Shown: positions 1 to 6,578 of the stretch, piece after piece
Layout of the letters: each line of letters begins with the position of its first letter
Numbering within the stretch: position 1 is the stretch's first letter
Assembly (NCBI GenBank): GCA_031388245.1
Contig: JANNED010000292.1
Coordinates: 1 to 10,285 of the forward strand
Length of the DNA: 10,285 bases
Direction of reading: 5' to 3'
DNA from: JANMDU01 sp031388245
Lineage (GTDB): Bacteria > Pseudomonadota > Gammaproteobacteria > Burkholderiales > Burkholderiaceae_C
Translations under genes and position numbers: made by a program
The notes under the pieces: generated by a model
Database searches by the model: none
The model's input: only the letters and a program-made list of their open reading frames with translations
Told to the model about the DNA's origin: nothing

Positions 1-720
1 ACGGCGCAAAGTACCGTCTGCGTTGGTGGTAGAGCGATCGGCCAAAACGCTGACTGAATTGTCGCGCGTTGAGTTCAGATTGAACAAAGTACGCGCTTGG
101 TTCTCTGCGGCGCGGGTAGTCCAATCCGTCAATAAATAGGCTTTGCTATAGCCATTTTCTAGCCGGCAGCCGTCATCAAGTGCATAGTTATCGGCTGCCG
201 CTGCTTTGAAGCTGGTGCGTGTCGCATCGTAATTTCGCAGAAACTCGCGAGCAATTTCAAGCGCGGTCTTGGCGGTGATGCTGCCCGTTGATGTGCCTTG
301 AACAACACCTGCGATGGTGCCGGTGCTCGTGCCAACCACGGTGCCATTGACCGTGCCCGTCACTGTGCCCGTCACCGTGCCAGTGACAGTGGCCGTGCCA
401 GATGAGTTAACGGGTGTGTTCGTGACATTTGATGTGGCGGGGCTGCCGCCGACTACTTGCGTGACTGTGCCAGTCACCGTGCCATTGATTTGACCCACGG
501 ATGTGCCACTGATCGTGCCATTCGATGTGCCGGTAACTGTGCCAGTCACCGTACCGTTGGCATTGCCAACGATGGTGGCTTCTACAAGGCCAGATAGGGT
601 GCTCGGCCCAGCCGGAGCTGATGAGCCTCCCCCGCCGCCGCAAGCAGCCAGGAACAATGCGCCTGAGAGCGCAACTGCTAGAGACAGTCGCGCAGATTTT
701 CGGGGAATATGCAATTTCAT
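1..720 (-). CDS. Repeat-containing lipoprotein, N-terminal part (partial at window edge)
   Basis: The minus-strand frame is open from an ATG at 718-720 to base 1, giving 240 residues; the C-terminus lies outside. A GGAG ribosome site at 726-729 sits 5 bases before the ATG. Residues 1-26 are a lipoprotein signal: basic start (K2, R7, K8, R11), hydrophobic core, then lipobox L24-A25-A26-C27, followed by a flexible glycine/serine stretch. Residues 52-87 and 114-149 are each nine consecutive G-T-x-x tetrads (GTVT, GTSN, GTVN and similar), separated by a 26-residue linker. From about residue 150 the composition becomes ordinary and mixed, with charged and aromatic residues and a D-G-C at 183-185, so a folded domain probably begins there. 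I do not recognise that domain. The product is probably anchored in the outer membrane; the tetrads may form a beta-rich stalk (inference). Lipobox, ribosome site and codon-regular repeats make the gene itself secure; its function is unknown. Confidence 0.85.
   Translation of the reverse strand, partial: MKLHIPRKSARLSLAVALSGALFLAACGGGGGSSAPAGPSTLSGLVEATIVGNANGTVTGTVTGTSNGTISGTSVGQINGTVTGTVTQVVGGSPATSNVTNTPVNSSGTATVTGTVTGTVTGTVNGTVVGTSTGTIAGVVQGTSTGSITAKTALEIAREFLRNYDATRTSFKAAAADNYALDDGCRLENGYSKAYLLTDWTTRAAENQARTLFNLNSTRDNSVSVLADRSTTNADGTLRR
274..381 (-). repeat. Nine tandem 12-base units encoding G-T-x-x (distal block)
   Basis: These bases encode residues 114-149 of the lipoprotein as nine successive tetrads: GTVT, GTVT, GTVN, GTVV, GTST, GTIA, GVVQ, GTST, GSIT. 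The underlying unit is close to GGCACNGTGACN on the coding strand and is degenerate, mainly in the third and fourth codons of each unit. Because the unit is a multiple of three, gain or loss of units would change protein length without shifting the frame. Confidence 0.85.
460..567 (-). repeat. Nine tandem 12-base units encoding G-T-x-x (proximal block)
   Basis: These bases encode residues 52-87 of the lipoprotein as nine tetrads: GNAN, GTVT, GTVT, GTSN, GTIS, GTSV, GQIN, GTVT, GTVT. Unit size and consensus match the distal block, and both blocks have exactly nine units. The 78-base linker between them encodes a serine/threonine/asparagine-rich segment that breaks the period of four. Confidence 0.85.
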
Positions 721-793
721 GATGACTCCAAGTTGGATGAGTGGGGCAGGTAAAACGCATCGCAAAATGCCTAGTTAAGCCTGTCTCCTTGTT

Positions 794-843
794 TTTACAT
801 TTTGTTAACTCGTCTGTCATACCCAGAACAGATGAAGTTTGAA
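794..843. promoter_or_regulatory. Candidate overlapping divergent promoters between lipoprotein and HAD genes
   Basis: The region between the divergent genes holds weak sigma70-like matches for both directions. Rightward: TTTACA at 794-799 and CATACC at 818-823, 18 bases apart, with a TG dinucleotide one base before the second hexamer. Leftward: TTCAAA (838-843 on the minus strand) and TATGAC (816-821), 16 bases apart. The two -10 candidates overlap. Each hexamer matches consensus at only three to five positions, so this is a guess from position and spacing. Confidence 0.25.
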
Positions 844-892
844 AAAATCGCTTGTTGGCAAGATGCTGCTTTTCCCGGTTTACCATGGCGGG

Positions 893-1579
893 ATGAATTC
901 ATATTCCATGCTTGCCCGCCGCTTTGATTGCATTACCTTCGATTGGGATGGCACTTTATTTGACTCCACCGCCATCATCGTGCGCAGCATTCAAGCAGCG
1001 GTGCGCGAGGTGGGCGGCACGGTGCCTTCTGACAGCCAAGCTTCTTATGTGATCGGCCTCGGGCTGATGCAGGCTCTCGCGCATGCTGCGCCCGATGTGT
1101 CACCAGACAAGTATCCCGCGCTGGGTGAAGCCTACAAACGCCATTGGAGCCAGCATGTGGATGAGATCAGCTTTTTCCCTGGCACGATGCCGATGCTGCG
1201 TGCTTTGCAAGCGCGAGGGCATCAGTTGGCTGTGGCCACAGGCAAATCGCGCAGGGGCTTGGATGAGGTGTTGCAGCGCGAGCTGGAAGGCGCGAAGCTT
1301 TTGCACTTGTTTGATGCCACGCGCACTGCCGACCAAACCGCTGGCAAACCCGATCCACGCATGCTGCGCGAGATCATGCAGGAGCTGGATGTGCCGCCCG
1401 AGAGGTTGTTGATGATTGGCGATACGACGCATGATTTGCTGCTGGCTCGCAATGCCGGCGTGGCCAGTGTGGGTGTGAGCTTTGGGGCGCATGCGCATAC
1501 AGCGTTTGCAGAATATACGCCGCTGTTTGTGGCGCACAGCATGCATGAGCTGCATGCTTGGTTGTTGGAGAATGCATGA
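893..1579 (+). CDS. HAD-superfamily phosphatase, phosphoglycolate phosphatase-like
   Basis: A 228-residue hydrolase with all four HAD motifs: I, D17-W-D19-G-T with nucleophile D17 and acid/base D19; II, T116 in ATGKS; III, K152 in GKPDP; IV, D177 and D181 in GDTTHD. The helical insert between motifs I and II is the C1 cap typical of subfamily IA, as in Gph. Such enzymes hydrolyse small phosphate esters such as 2-phosphoglycolate in the cytoplasm; the substrate here is not proven. The start is uncertain: the frame extends upstream to a TTG at 839, and ATGs lie at 863, 893 and 908. I chose 893 because it leaves a normal short N-terminus before motif I; 908 is equally compatible with the family, and neither has a well-spaced ribosome site. 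The stop codon directly abuts the next ATG, indicating co-transcription with the Rieske and probably the S49 gene. Confidence 0.9.
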   Translation: MNSYSMLARRFDCITFDWDGTLFDSTAIIVRSIQAAVREVGGTVPSDSQASYVIGLGLMQALAHAAPDVSPDKYPALGEAYKRHWSQHVDEISFFPGTMPMLRALQARGHQLAVATGKSRRGLDEVLQRELEGAKLLHLFDATRTADQTAGKPDPRMLREIMQELDVPPERLLMIGDTTHDLLLARNAGVASVGVSFGAHAHTAFAEYTPLFVAHSMHELHAWLLENA

Positions 1580-1948
1580 ATGAGCGATACCATCATTCCC
1601 CTTTGCAACAGCCTTGACCTGCAAGATGGCGGCAAGGCTGTGGCTTTCGATGTCAATTTTGCTGGGCAAACCTGCACGGCTTTTGCCATTCGCTTTTCTG
1701 GCGCGGTGCATGCGTATCTGAACCGTTGCACCCATGTGGCCATGGCGCTTGATTGGCAGCCGGGGCGGTTTTTTGATGACACAGGCCAGTGGCTGCTCTG
1801 CTCCACGCATGGCGCAGCATACAAACCTGACACAGGCGAATGCGGCGGCGGGCCGTGCCGAGGGGGCTTGGTGAAGATACCGTTGGTTGAGCAAGCGGGT
1901 GTTGTGCATTGGCAGACGGCTTACAACCTCAAACCCTTGGAATTTTGA
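1580..1948 (+). CDS. Small Rieske [2Fe-2S] ferredoxin-like protein
   Basis: A 122-residue protein made essentially of one Rieske domain. The cluster ligands are visible as C50-T-H52 and C74-S-T-H77, with 21 residues between the two pairs, within the normal Rieske range. No signal peptide, transmembrane helix or catalytic oxygenase domain is present, so it is a soluble ferredoxin-type protein rather than the subunit of a bc1 complex or an oxygenase alpha chain. Its redox partner is unknown. The ATG follows the TGA of the HAD gene with no gap, and GGAG at 1567-1570 lies 9 bases before it, inside the upstream gene, so translation is likely coupled. In Burkholderiales this protein is commonly found between a HAD phosphatase and an S49 peptidase, as here; that pairing is conserved but its biochemical meaning is not established. 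Confidence 0.93.
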   Translation: MSDTIIPLCNSLDLQDGGKAVAFDVNFAGQTCTAFAIRFSGAVHAYLNRCTHVAMALDWQPGRFFDDTGQWLLCSTHGAAYKPDTGECGGGPCRGGLVKIPLVEQAGVVHWQTAYNLKPLEF

Positions 1949-2059
1949 TGGCTTTGCGCTGCTTATCCGCGCAGAAGGCATGAGCCCGCCCGAAGCGAGC
2001 TTTTGCCTGCACAGGCTACAACAGCGCCAAATGCCTGAGATTTGCTTGACAATATCACT

Positions 2060-3145
2060 ATGAATGACACCCCCACCCCGCAAGACGCAAAAGCTGCGCC
2101 ATCTGACATGGATGCAGCGCTGTACGACAGTTTGAAAAAAAATCAACAAAATGCTGACAATCCCAGCATAGAGTCTACGAAGTCTGCTATTAAAAACGGA
2201 GTAACTGATGTGCCCGGCTGGGAGCGTGCCACGCTGGAGAAACTCGCCTTTGCCGCGCTCAACGAACAAAAAGCCACGCGCCGCTGGAAATCGTTCGTGC
2301 GCTTGGCTTGGCTGGCGTTTTTTGTTGTATTGGTTTGGATGATGTTTGGGCCTTCAGGCGGCAGCGCCAGCACAGCCAGCGGCAGCACCACACACACTGC
2401 TGTTGTGGAAATCAAGGGCGAGATCGCGTCTGGCGGCGATGCAAGCGCGGAATATGTGTTGGCAGCATTGAAGAGTGCGTTTGAGGATGACGCTGCCAAG
2501 GGTATTGTGCTGCTGATCAACTCCCCCGGCGGCAGCCCGGTGCAAGCAGGCATGATCAATGATGAAATTCGGCGCCTGAAAGCGATACACAAAAAGCCTA
2601 TTTATGCCGTGGTTGAAGAAACCTGCGCCAGCGCCGCGTACTACATTGCCGTGGCAGCGGACGCAATTTATGTGGACAAAGCCAGCATCGTCGGCTCCAT
2701 TGGCGTGCTGATGGACAGCTTTGGTTTTACCGGCTTGATGGAAAAACTTGGCGTGGAGCGCCGCCTCATGACAGCCGGCGAAAACAAAGGTTTTCTCGAT
2801 CCTTTCAGCCCGCAAACCGATGCGCAAAAGCAACATGCACAAGGCATGCTCAATCAGATCCACAAGCAATTCATCGACACCGTGAAAACCGGGCGAGGCA
2901 AAAAACTCAAAGAAACGCCTGAGATGTTCAGCGGCCTCTTCTGGAGCGGCCAGCAAGCCATTGAGCTGGGCTTGGCCGATGAGCTCGGCACACTCGACTC
3001 GGTGGCGCGCGATGTGATCAAGGCTGAAAATTTGGTCGATTACACCCGCCGTGAGAATGTGGCCGAGCGCCTAGCGAAGCGTTTTGGCGCAGCGGTTGGC
3101 GAAGGCGCATTCAAGGCAGCCAAAGCGTTGCCGCAATTGCGCTGA
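2060..3145 (+). CDS. S49-family serine peptidase, SppA-like, membrane anchored
   Basis: A 361-residue protein with a polar N-terminal cytoplasmic tail of about 78 residues, one transmembrane segment at roughly 80-97, and a C-terminal S49 domain facing the periplasm. The family landmarks are present: the substrate-strand region INSPGG (about 154-159), the nucleophile S191 in CASAAYY, the following VGSIGVLM, and K243 in GENKG as general base. The 52-residue distance from Ser to Lys equals that of Bacillus subtilis SppA (S147, K199). The length fits the single-domain form, not the double-length E. coli SppA. Such peptidases degrade remnant signal peptides and membrane-associated fragments. I chose the ATG at 2060; a TTG at 2042 is in frame, and neither has a strong ribosome site. 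A 111-base spacer separates it from the Rieske gene; it is probably in the same operon. Confidence 0.93.
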   Translation: MNDTPTPQDAKAAPSDMDAALYDSLKKNQQNADNPSIESTKSAIKNGVTDVPGWERATLEKLAFAALNEQKATRRWKSFVRLAWLAFFVVLVWMMFGPSGGSASTASGSTTHTAVVEIKGEIASGGDASAEYVLAALKSAFEDDAAKGIVLLINSPGGSPVQAGMINDEIRRLKAIHKKPIYAVVEETCASAAYYIAVAADAIYVDKASIVGSIGVLMDSFGFTGLMEKLGVERRLMTAGENKGFLDPFSPQTDAQKQHAQGMLNQIHKQFIDTVKTGRGKKLKETPEMFSGLFWSGQQAIELGLADELGTLDSVARDVIKAENLVDYTRRENVAERLAKRFGAAVGEGAFKAAKALPQLR

Positions 3146-3158
3146 AATTTCTTGTGCT

Positions 3159-4442
3159 TCAAGCACGTGCAGTCGTTGCGTTAGGCAATGCCTGCAACTG
3201 CCTGATGGGCGAACTGGCAATGATCACGAGTTGCAAGCAAAAGCCTGCAGCTGAGAGCCAGAGACAAGCGATCTCCGCAGTGTGGGCGTGAGTCGTTGAT
3301 GCAGTCAGGCTGACTGCCCAAGCTACCGCTGCACCCAAAAATGCGCCAATCGGGCGAGCACCCATGTTCACGGTCAGAAAAATCGCTGTGACGCGCCCGA
3401 GCAAAGGAGCGGGTGTGATGCTTTGGCGCAGCGTGGTGGTGGTGATCGTCCAGATGATCGGGCCAACGCCGAAGATAAAGAACGAGAGACATGCCAAGAC
3501 CTGCGCAGCAGTGTGACCCAGCCATTGCGTGGCTACCAAGCCAAATATCGCCATCACCGAGCACAGCGGCCCGAGCAAAATCGCCTTGCCTAAAGCCATG
3601 CGAGCCATCACGCGTGTGGCGATCAATGCGCCCACCACCATGCCTGCGCCATAGGCCGCCAAACTCAAACCTACCCGATCGGCGCTCATGCCAAGTGCTT
3701 GCATTGCATAGGGCACATATGCTGCATGCAACACAAACCATGAAATATTCCAAGCCACTGAGGTGAGCAAAATTGCGCGCAACCCGTCTTGCTGCCATAC
3801 CGCAAGCCAGCCGCCCTTCAACTCCTGCATCGGACGGCGCTGCACACTGCTGGAGATGTCACGCTGCTCCGATAGCTGCCACAGCAGCAGTACCGCGCTG
3901 GCAGAAAGCATGGCTGCCAAGATAAATGCAGCCGATGCCCCCGTCCATGCCACCAGTGCGCCGCTGAGCGCCGGCCCTGCGGCAAACGCCGCGCTACGCG
4001 CCAATTCCAGTTTCGCGTTGGCGCGCGGCAATTGCTCCCGCGCCACAAGGCTGGGCACAAACGCCGGCGCGGCCACGCTGAAAGCGACCGTACCCGTTGC
4101 ACCTAAAAATCCAAGCAGCGCCAGCAAGCCTAAGCTGCTCGCACCGGTGAAAGCACACAACACCAAGCCCAATAAAGCGACCGTGCGCATGATCTCAGCA
4201 ACACGCATGATCAGTGGGCGTGAGATGCGATCTGCCAACAGGCCAAATGGAATGGCTAAAAAGAAGAAAGGCAAAGTTTGCGCCGCTGCCAACAAGCCAA
4301 TCTGCTGCGCACCCGCTCCGAGGCTCAATACAGCAATCATTGGCACAGCCGCTAAGCTGATTTGCTCAGCAGATTGCGCCATCAAATTCGCGTAGGCTAA
4401 GCGCCAAAAACCTGTAGGAAGCTCAGATAAAGTTGTGTTCAT
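3159..4442 (-). CDS. Major facilitator superfamily (MFS) transporter
   Basis: A 427-residue, strongly hydrophobic protein with the expected run of about twelve membrane segments. The MFS motif A loop is seen at residues 67-80 as GLLADRISRP, between helices 2 and 3. The overall pattern resembles the EntS-like MFS_3 exporter group, but I cannot assign a substrate. I take the ATG at 4440-4442; the frame extends to a TTG near 4505, but the added residues are charged and unlike an MFS N-terminus. No clear ribosome site precedes the ATG. It lies 73 bases downstream of the PAS-LuxR gene on the same strand and may be co-transcribed with it. It converges on the S49 gene with only 13 bases between stops, and I see no convincing terminator there. 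Confidence 0.88.
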   Translation of the reverse strand: MNTTLSELPTGFWRLAYANLMAQSAEQISLAAVPMIAVLSLGAGAQQIGLLAAAQTLPFFFLAIPFGLLADRISRPLIMRVAEIMRTVALLGLVLCAFTGASSLGLLALLGFLGATGTVAFSVAAPAFVPSLVAREQLPRANAKLELARSAAFAAGPALSGALVAWTGASAAFILAAMLSASAVLLLWQLSEQRDISSSVQRRPMQELKGGWLAVWQQDGLRAILLTSVAWNISWFVLHAAYVPYAMQALGMSADRVGLSLAAYGAGMVVGALIATRVMARMALGKAILLGPLCSVMAIFGLVATQWLGHTAAQVLACLSFFIFGVGPIIWTITTTTLRQSITPAPLLGRVTAIFLTVNMGARPIGAFLGAAVAWAVSLTASTTHAHTAEIACLWLSAAGFCLQLVIIASSPIRQLQALPNATTARA

Positions 4443-4515
4443 ACGGTATGCATCATGCCTGATCAGCTTGGCTGAAGCCGGCTGTTTGCGGACATCCGAG
4501 CGCAAGCACCCACCA

Positions 4516-5070
4516 TCACCCCGCCATCAATTTATGCACCAAATCCGCTGTGGTGTGAGATTTGTATTTGCGCATCAAGCGGGCGCGGTAAATTTCGACG
4601 GTGCGGTGGCTGATCATTAAGTTTTTCCCGGTTTGCTTGGCTGTGAGCCCTTCGAGTAAATAGGCCGCCACCTCGCGTTCGCGCGGCGTGAGCTCGGCCT
4701 TCACGGGTCGCATGGCAGATAAATCTTCAAAGCTCCAAATGCCTGATTCATGAGGCTTCTTCGTGTTGAGTGCGCGGCCCGAGACATGACACCAAAACAG
4801 CTCGCCATTCATGCGCTTCATCAGCCGATCATCCGCGTAGCGGCCTTTTTTCCCATCTTGCCCGAGCAGCGGTGCGATGCGCTCGCCCGTGCGCTCGTAT
4901 TCCTGCACGCTTGGGTAGAGCATGGCAAAGCTCTGGCCGATCAGCACATCGCGGCTGGTGCCAAACATCTCGCACAAAGCTTGATTGCAATCGACCATCA
5001 CGCGCTCGCGCGAGAGCGCTAAGCCAATCGGGGCGAGATCGAATGCTGTTCGATAGTCGATAACGGTCAC
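4516..5070 (-). CDS. PAS-domain LuxR/NarL-type transcriptional regulator
   Basis: With a GTG start at 5068-5070 the protein has 184 residues: a PAS sensory domain (about 5-115; DYRTAFDLAP opening, a cysteine in the MVDCN turn) and a C-terminal LuxR helix-turn-helix (about 126-184; LTPREREVAAYLLEG, then SHRTVEIYRARLM). No receiver domain is present, so it probably senses a small ligand or redox state directly, not a kinase. The start is a choice. An ATG at 5148 in the same frame adds 26 residues but has no ribosome site, whereas GGAG at 5080-5083 is 9 bases from the GTG and the PAS domain begins right after it. The later start also places the TACGTA array outside the coding region. It is transcribed divergently from scoAB and is the obvious candidate regulator for that operon, and perhaps for the MFS gene behind it. 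Confidence 0.9.
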   Translation of the reverse strand: MTVIDYRTAFDLAPIGLALSRERVMVDCNQALCEMFGTSRDVLIGQSFAMLYPSVQEYERTGERIAPLLGQDGKKGRYADDRLMKRMNGELFWCHVSGRALNTKKPHESGIWSFEDLSAMRPVKAELTPREREVAAYLLEGLTAKQTGKNLMISHRTVEIYRARLMRKYKSHTTADLVHKLMAG

Positions 5071-5089
5071 TCTGCTTATCTCCAAATCC

Positions 5090-5127
5090 TTACGAAACTC
5101 TACGTATTCTTTTACGTAGTATCGTAA
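5090..5127. promoter_or_regulatory. TACGTA-type operator array between regulator and scoAB
   Basis: The centre is a perfect 7-6-7 palindrome: CTACGTA at 5100-5106, six bases, TACGTAG at 5113-5119. A half-site TTACG lies at 5090-5094, and CGTAA at 5123-5127 pairs with TTACG at 5112-5116 as a second inverted repeat with the same six-base gap. The two hexamer cores are 12 bases apart and the outer half-site is 10 bases from the first, about one helical turn each, so dimers would bind the same face. The array lies 37-74 bases upstream of the scoA start and 20-57 bases upstream of the preferred regulator start, as expected for a shared operator bound by the PAS-LuxR protein. Binding is inference; the symmetry is directly visible. 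Confidence 0.6.
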
Positions 5128-5163
5128 CGGATTCGTTGCAGTCGACATTTTCAGGAGACAAGT

Positions 5164-5871
5164 GTGAACAAAATTTATCCCAGCGCAACCGCTGCTTTGC
5201 AAGGTGTGGTGCGCGATGGCCAATTGATTGCTGTCGGTGGCTTTGGCCTCTGCGGCATTCCTGAAGCCTTGATTGATGCATTGAAGGGCAGCGGTACGAA
5301 AAATCTCACCGCGATTTCTAACAACGCTGGTGTGGATGATTTCGGCCTCGGCAAATTGCTGCAAACCCGTCAGATCAAGAAAATGATTTCCTCCTATGTG
5401 GGCGAGAACAAAGAATTCGAGCGCCAATACCTCGCTGGTGAATTGGAATTGGAGTTCACGCCGCAAGGCACGCTGGCTGAGAAGCTGCGCGCAGGCGGCG
5501 CAGGCATTCCGGCCTTTTTCACCAAGACCGGCGTAGGCACGCTGGTGGCGGAGGGCAAAGAGCTGCGCGAGTTTGATGGCGAGACTTACGTGATGGAGCG
5601 TGCGCTGCTGCCCGATGTGGCTTTGGTCAAAGCAGATGTGGCGGACAAGAGTGGCAACCTGCGCTTCAACCTCACGGCTCGCAATTTCAATCCCGCTGCG
5701 GCGATGGCGGGCAAAGTGTGCATCGTCGAGGTAGAGAAAATCGTGGAAACCGGGGAGCTCGCGCCAGATGATATTCATTTACCTGGCATTTATGTACACC
5801 GCATCGTGCTCAACGCGTCGCCTGAAAAACGCATTGAGAAAAGAACAATCACAGAAACCCGAGGAGTTTGA
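5164..5871 (+). CDS. scoA: 3-oxoacid (succinyl-CoA:acetoacetate-type) CoA-transferase subunit A
   Basis: A 235-residue alpha subunit of a family I CoA transferase, cytoplasmic. Visible hallmarks are the glycine-rich GGFGLCGIP near residues 25-33, the SNNAGVDD segment at 52-59, and the conserved TPQGTLAEKLRAGGAGIPAF stretch at 99-118. With subunit B it moves CoA from a donor such as succinyl-CoA to a 3-oxo acid such as acetoacetate, feeding ketone bodies or aromatic-ring breakdown products into acetyl-CoA. The start is GTG at 5164, supported by AGGAG at 5153-5157 six bases upstream. Only two bases separate its TGA from the scoB ATG, so the two form one translational unit. Acetoacetate and 3-oxoadipate transferases of this family are hard to tell apart by reading; the sco assignment is the more likely one. 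Confidence 0.93.
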   Translation: MNKIYPSATAALQGVVRDGQLIAVGGFGLCGIPEALIDALKGSGTKNLTAISNNAGVDDFGLGKLLQTRQIKKMISSYVGENKEFERQYLAGELELEFTPQGTLAEKLRAGGAGIPAFFTKTGVGTLVAEGKELREFDGETYVMERALLPDVALVKADVADKSGNLRFNLTARNFNPAAAMAGKVCIVEVEKIVETGELAPDDIHLPGIYVHRIVLNASPEKRIEKRTITETRGV

Positions 5872-5873
5872 TC

Positions 5874-6512
5874 ATGGCCTGGACACAAGACCAAATGGCT
5901 GCTCGCGCAGCCCGAGAGCTCGAAGACGGTTTCTATGTGAACCTCGGTATCGGCATCCCCACACTGGTTGCCAACCATGTGCCAGCCGATAAAGAAGTGT
6001 GGCTACAAAGCGAAAACGGCATGCTCGGCATCGGCCCTTTTCCCACTGAAGACAACGTGGATGCAGACCTGATCAACGCTGGCAAACAAACGGTGACCAC
6101 GATCAAAGGCAGCAGCATTTTCGGCAGCCACGACAGCTTCGCCATGATTCGCGGCGGCAAGATCAATCTTTCCATCCTCGGTGCGATGCAAGTGAGCGAA
6201 AAAGGTGATCTGGCCAACTGGATGATCCCCGGCAAAATGGTCAAAGGCATGGGCGGCGCGATGGATTTGGTGGCCGGCGTCAAACGCGTGATCATTTTGA
6301 TGGAGCACGTAGCGAAGAAGAAAGACGGCACAGAAGACATGAAAATCTTGCCATCCTGCACGTTGCCGCTCACAGGTGTCGGCGTGGTCGATCGCATCAT
6401 CACGGATTTGGGGGTGTTTGATGTGACACCGCAAGGCTTAAATGTGATTGAGCTGGCCGATGGCGTGACGAAAGAGTTTGCACAATCGAAGACGGGCGTG
6501 ACACTGCGCTGA
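5874..6512 (+). CDS. scoB: 3-oxoacid (succinyl-CoA:acetoacetate-type) CoA-transferase subunit B
   Basis: A 212-residue beta subunit. It carries the catalytic glutamate E47 in the invariant SENG motif (46-49), which forms the glutamyl-CoA thioester intermediate, and the GIGIPT segment at 25-30. GAMQVSEKGDLANW and KGMGGAMDLV in the middle are typical of the scoB/pcaJ branch. Length is normal for the subunit. The ATG at 5874 is preceded by GAGGAG at 5861-5866, seven bases away and inside the end of scoA; an in-frame TTG at 5868 is too close to that site to be the start. It is the last gene of the operon and is followed by a strong hairpin terminator. Confidence 0.95.
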   Translation: MAWTQDQMAARAARELEDGFYVNLGIGIPTLVANHVPADKEVWLQSENGMLGIGPFPTEDNVDADLINAGKQTVTTIKGSSIFGSHDSFAMIRGGKINLSILGAMQVSEKGDLANWMIPGKMVKGMGGAMDLVAGVKRVIILMEHVAKKKDGTEDMKILPSCTLPLTGVGVVDRIITDLGVFDVTPQGLNVIELADGVTKEFAQSKTGVTLR

Positions 6513-6530
6513 GCGTATCAGCTGCAAATG

Positions 6531-6564
6531 AAAACGGCCTGCAAATTGCAGGCCGTTTTTCGTG
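6531..6564. terminator. Bidirectional intrinsic terminator between scoB and the Bug gene
   Basis: A perfect 12-base-pair stem (6531-6542 with 6548-6559) closes a five-base AAATT loop. The stem core is GGCCTGC, flanked by AAAA on the left and TTTTT on the right, so a U-tract follows the hairpin in either direction. It begins 18 bases after the scoB stop and ends before the stop of the converging Bug gene, so it can serve both. Confidence 0.93.
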
Positions 6565-6578
6565 GGGTTTGACGCGAT

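Noticed and set aside
274..567. Repeats that could be taken for a CRISPR array
   Set aside because: Units are 12 bases, contiguous without unique spacers, in frame and encode G-T-x-x peptides; there are no cas genes.
832..927. 31-codon plus-strand frame overlapping the start of the HAD gene
   Set aside because: No ribosome site, no recognisable peptide, and it overlaps the HAD coding region out of frame.
2046..2051. Perfect TTGACA hexamer just before the S49 start
   Set aside because: No -10 hexamer is found 16-18 bases downstream, where the sequence is already coding, so it is not a usable promoter.
1100..2269. 389-residue minus-strand open frame opposite the HAD and Rieske genes
   Set aside because: It lies antisense to two genes with complete motif sets; its translation is rich in Cys, His, Arg and Gln and has no recognisable domain. 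It is a by-product of codon usage on the other strand.
3154..3166. Small hairpin (GTGCT-TCA-AGCAC) between the convergent S49 and MFS genes
   Set aside because: The stem is only five base pairs and no T-tract follows in either direction, so I do not call it a terminator.
3181..3798. 205-residue minus-strand frame inside the MFS gene
   Set aside because: It overlaps the MFS gene in another frame, lacks the hydrophobic periodicity of a membrane protein, and has an implausible His/Arg/Cys-rich composition.
5149..5778. Upstream extension of the PAS-LuxR frame for another 210 codons
   Set aside because: The extension runs antisense through scoA, shows no domain and has biased composition; the regulator begins near 5070 or at most 5148.
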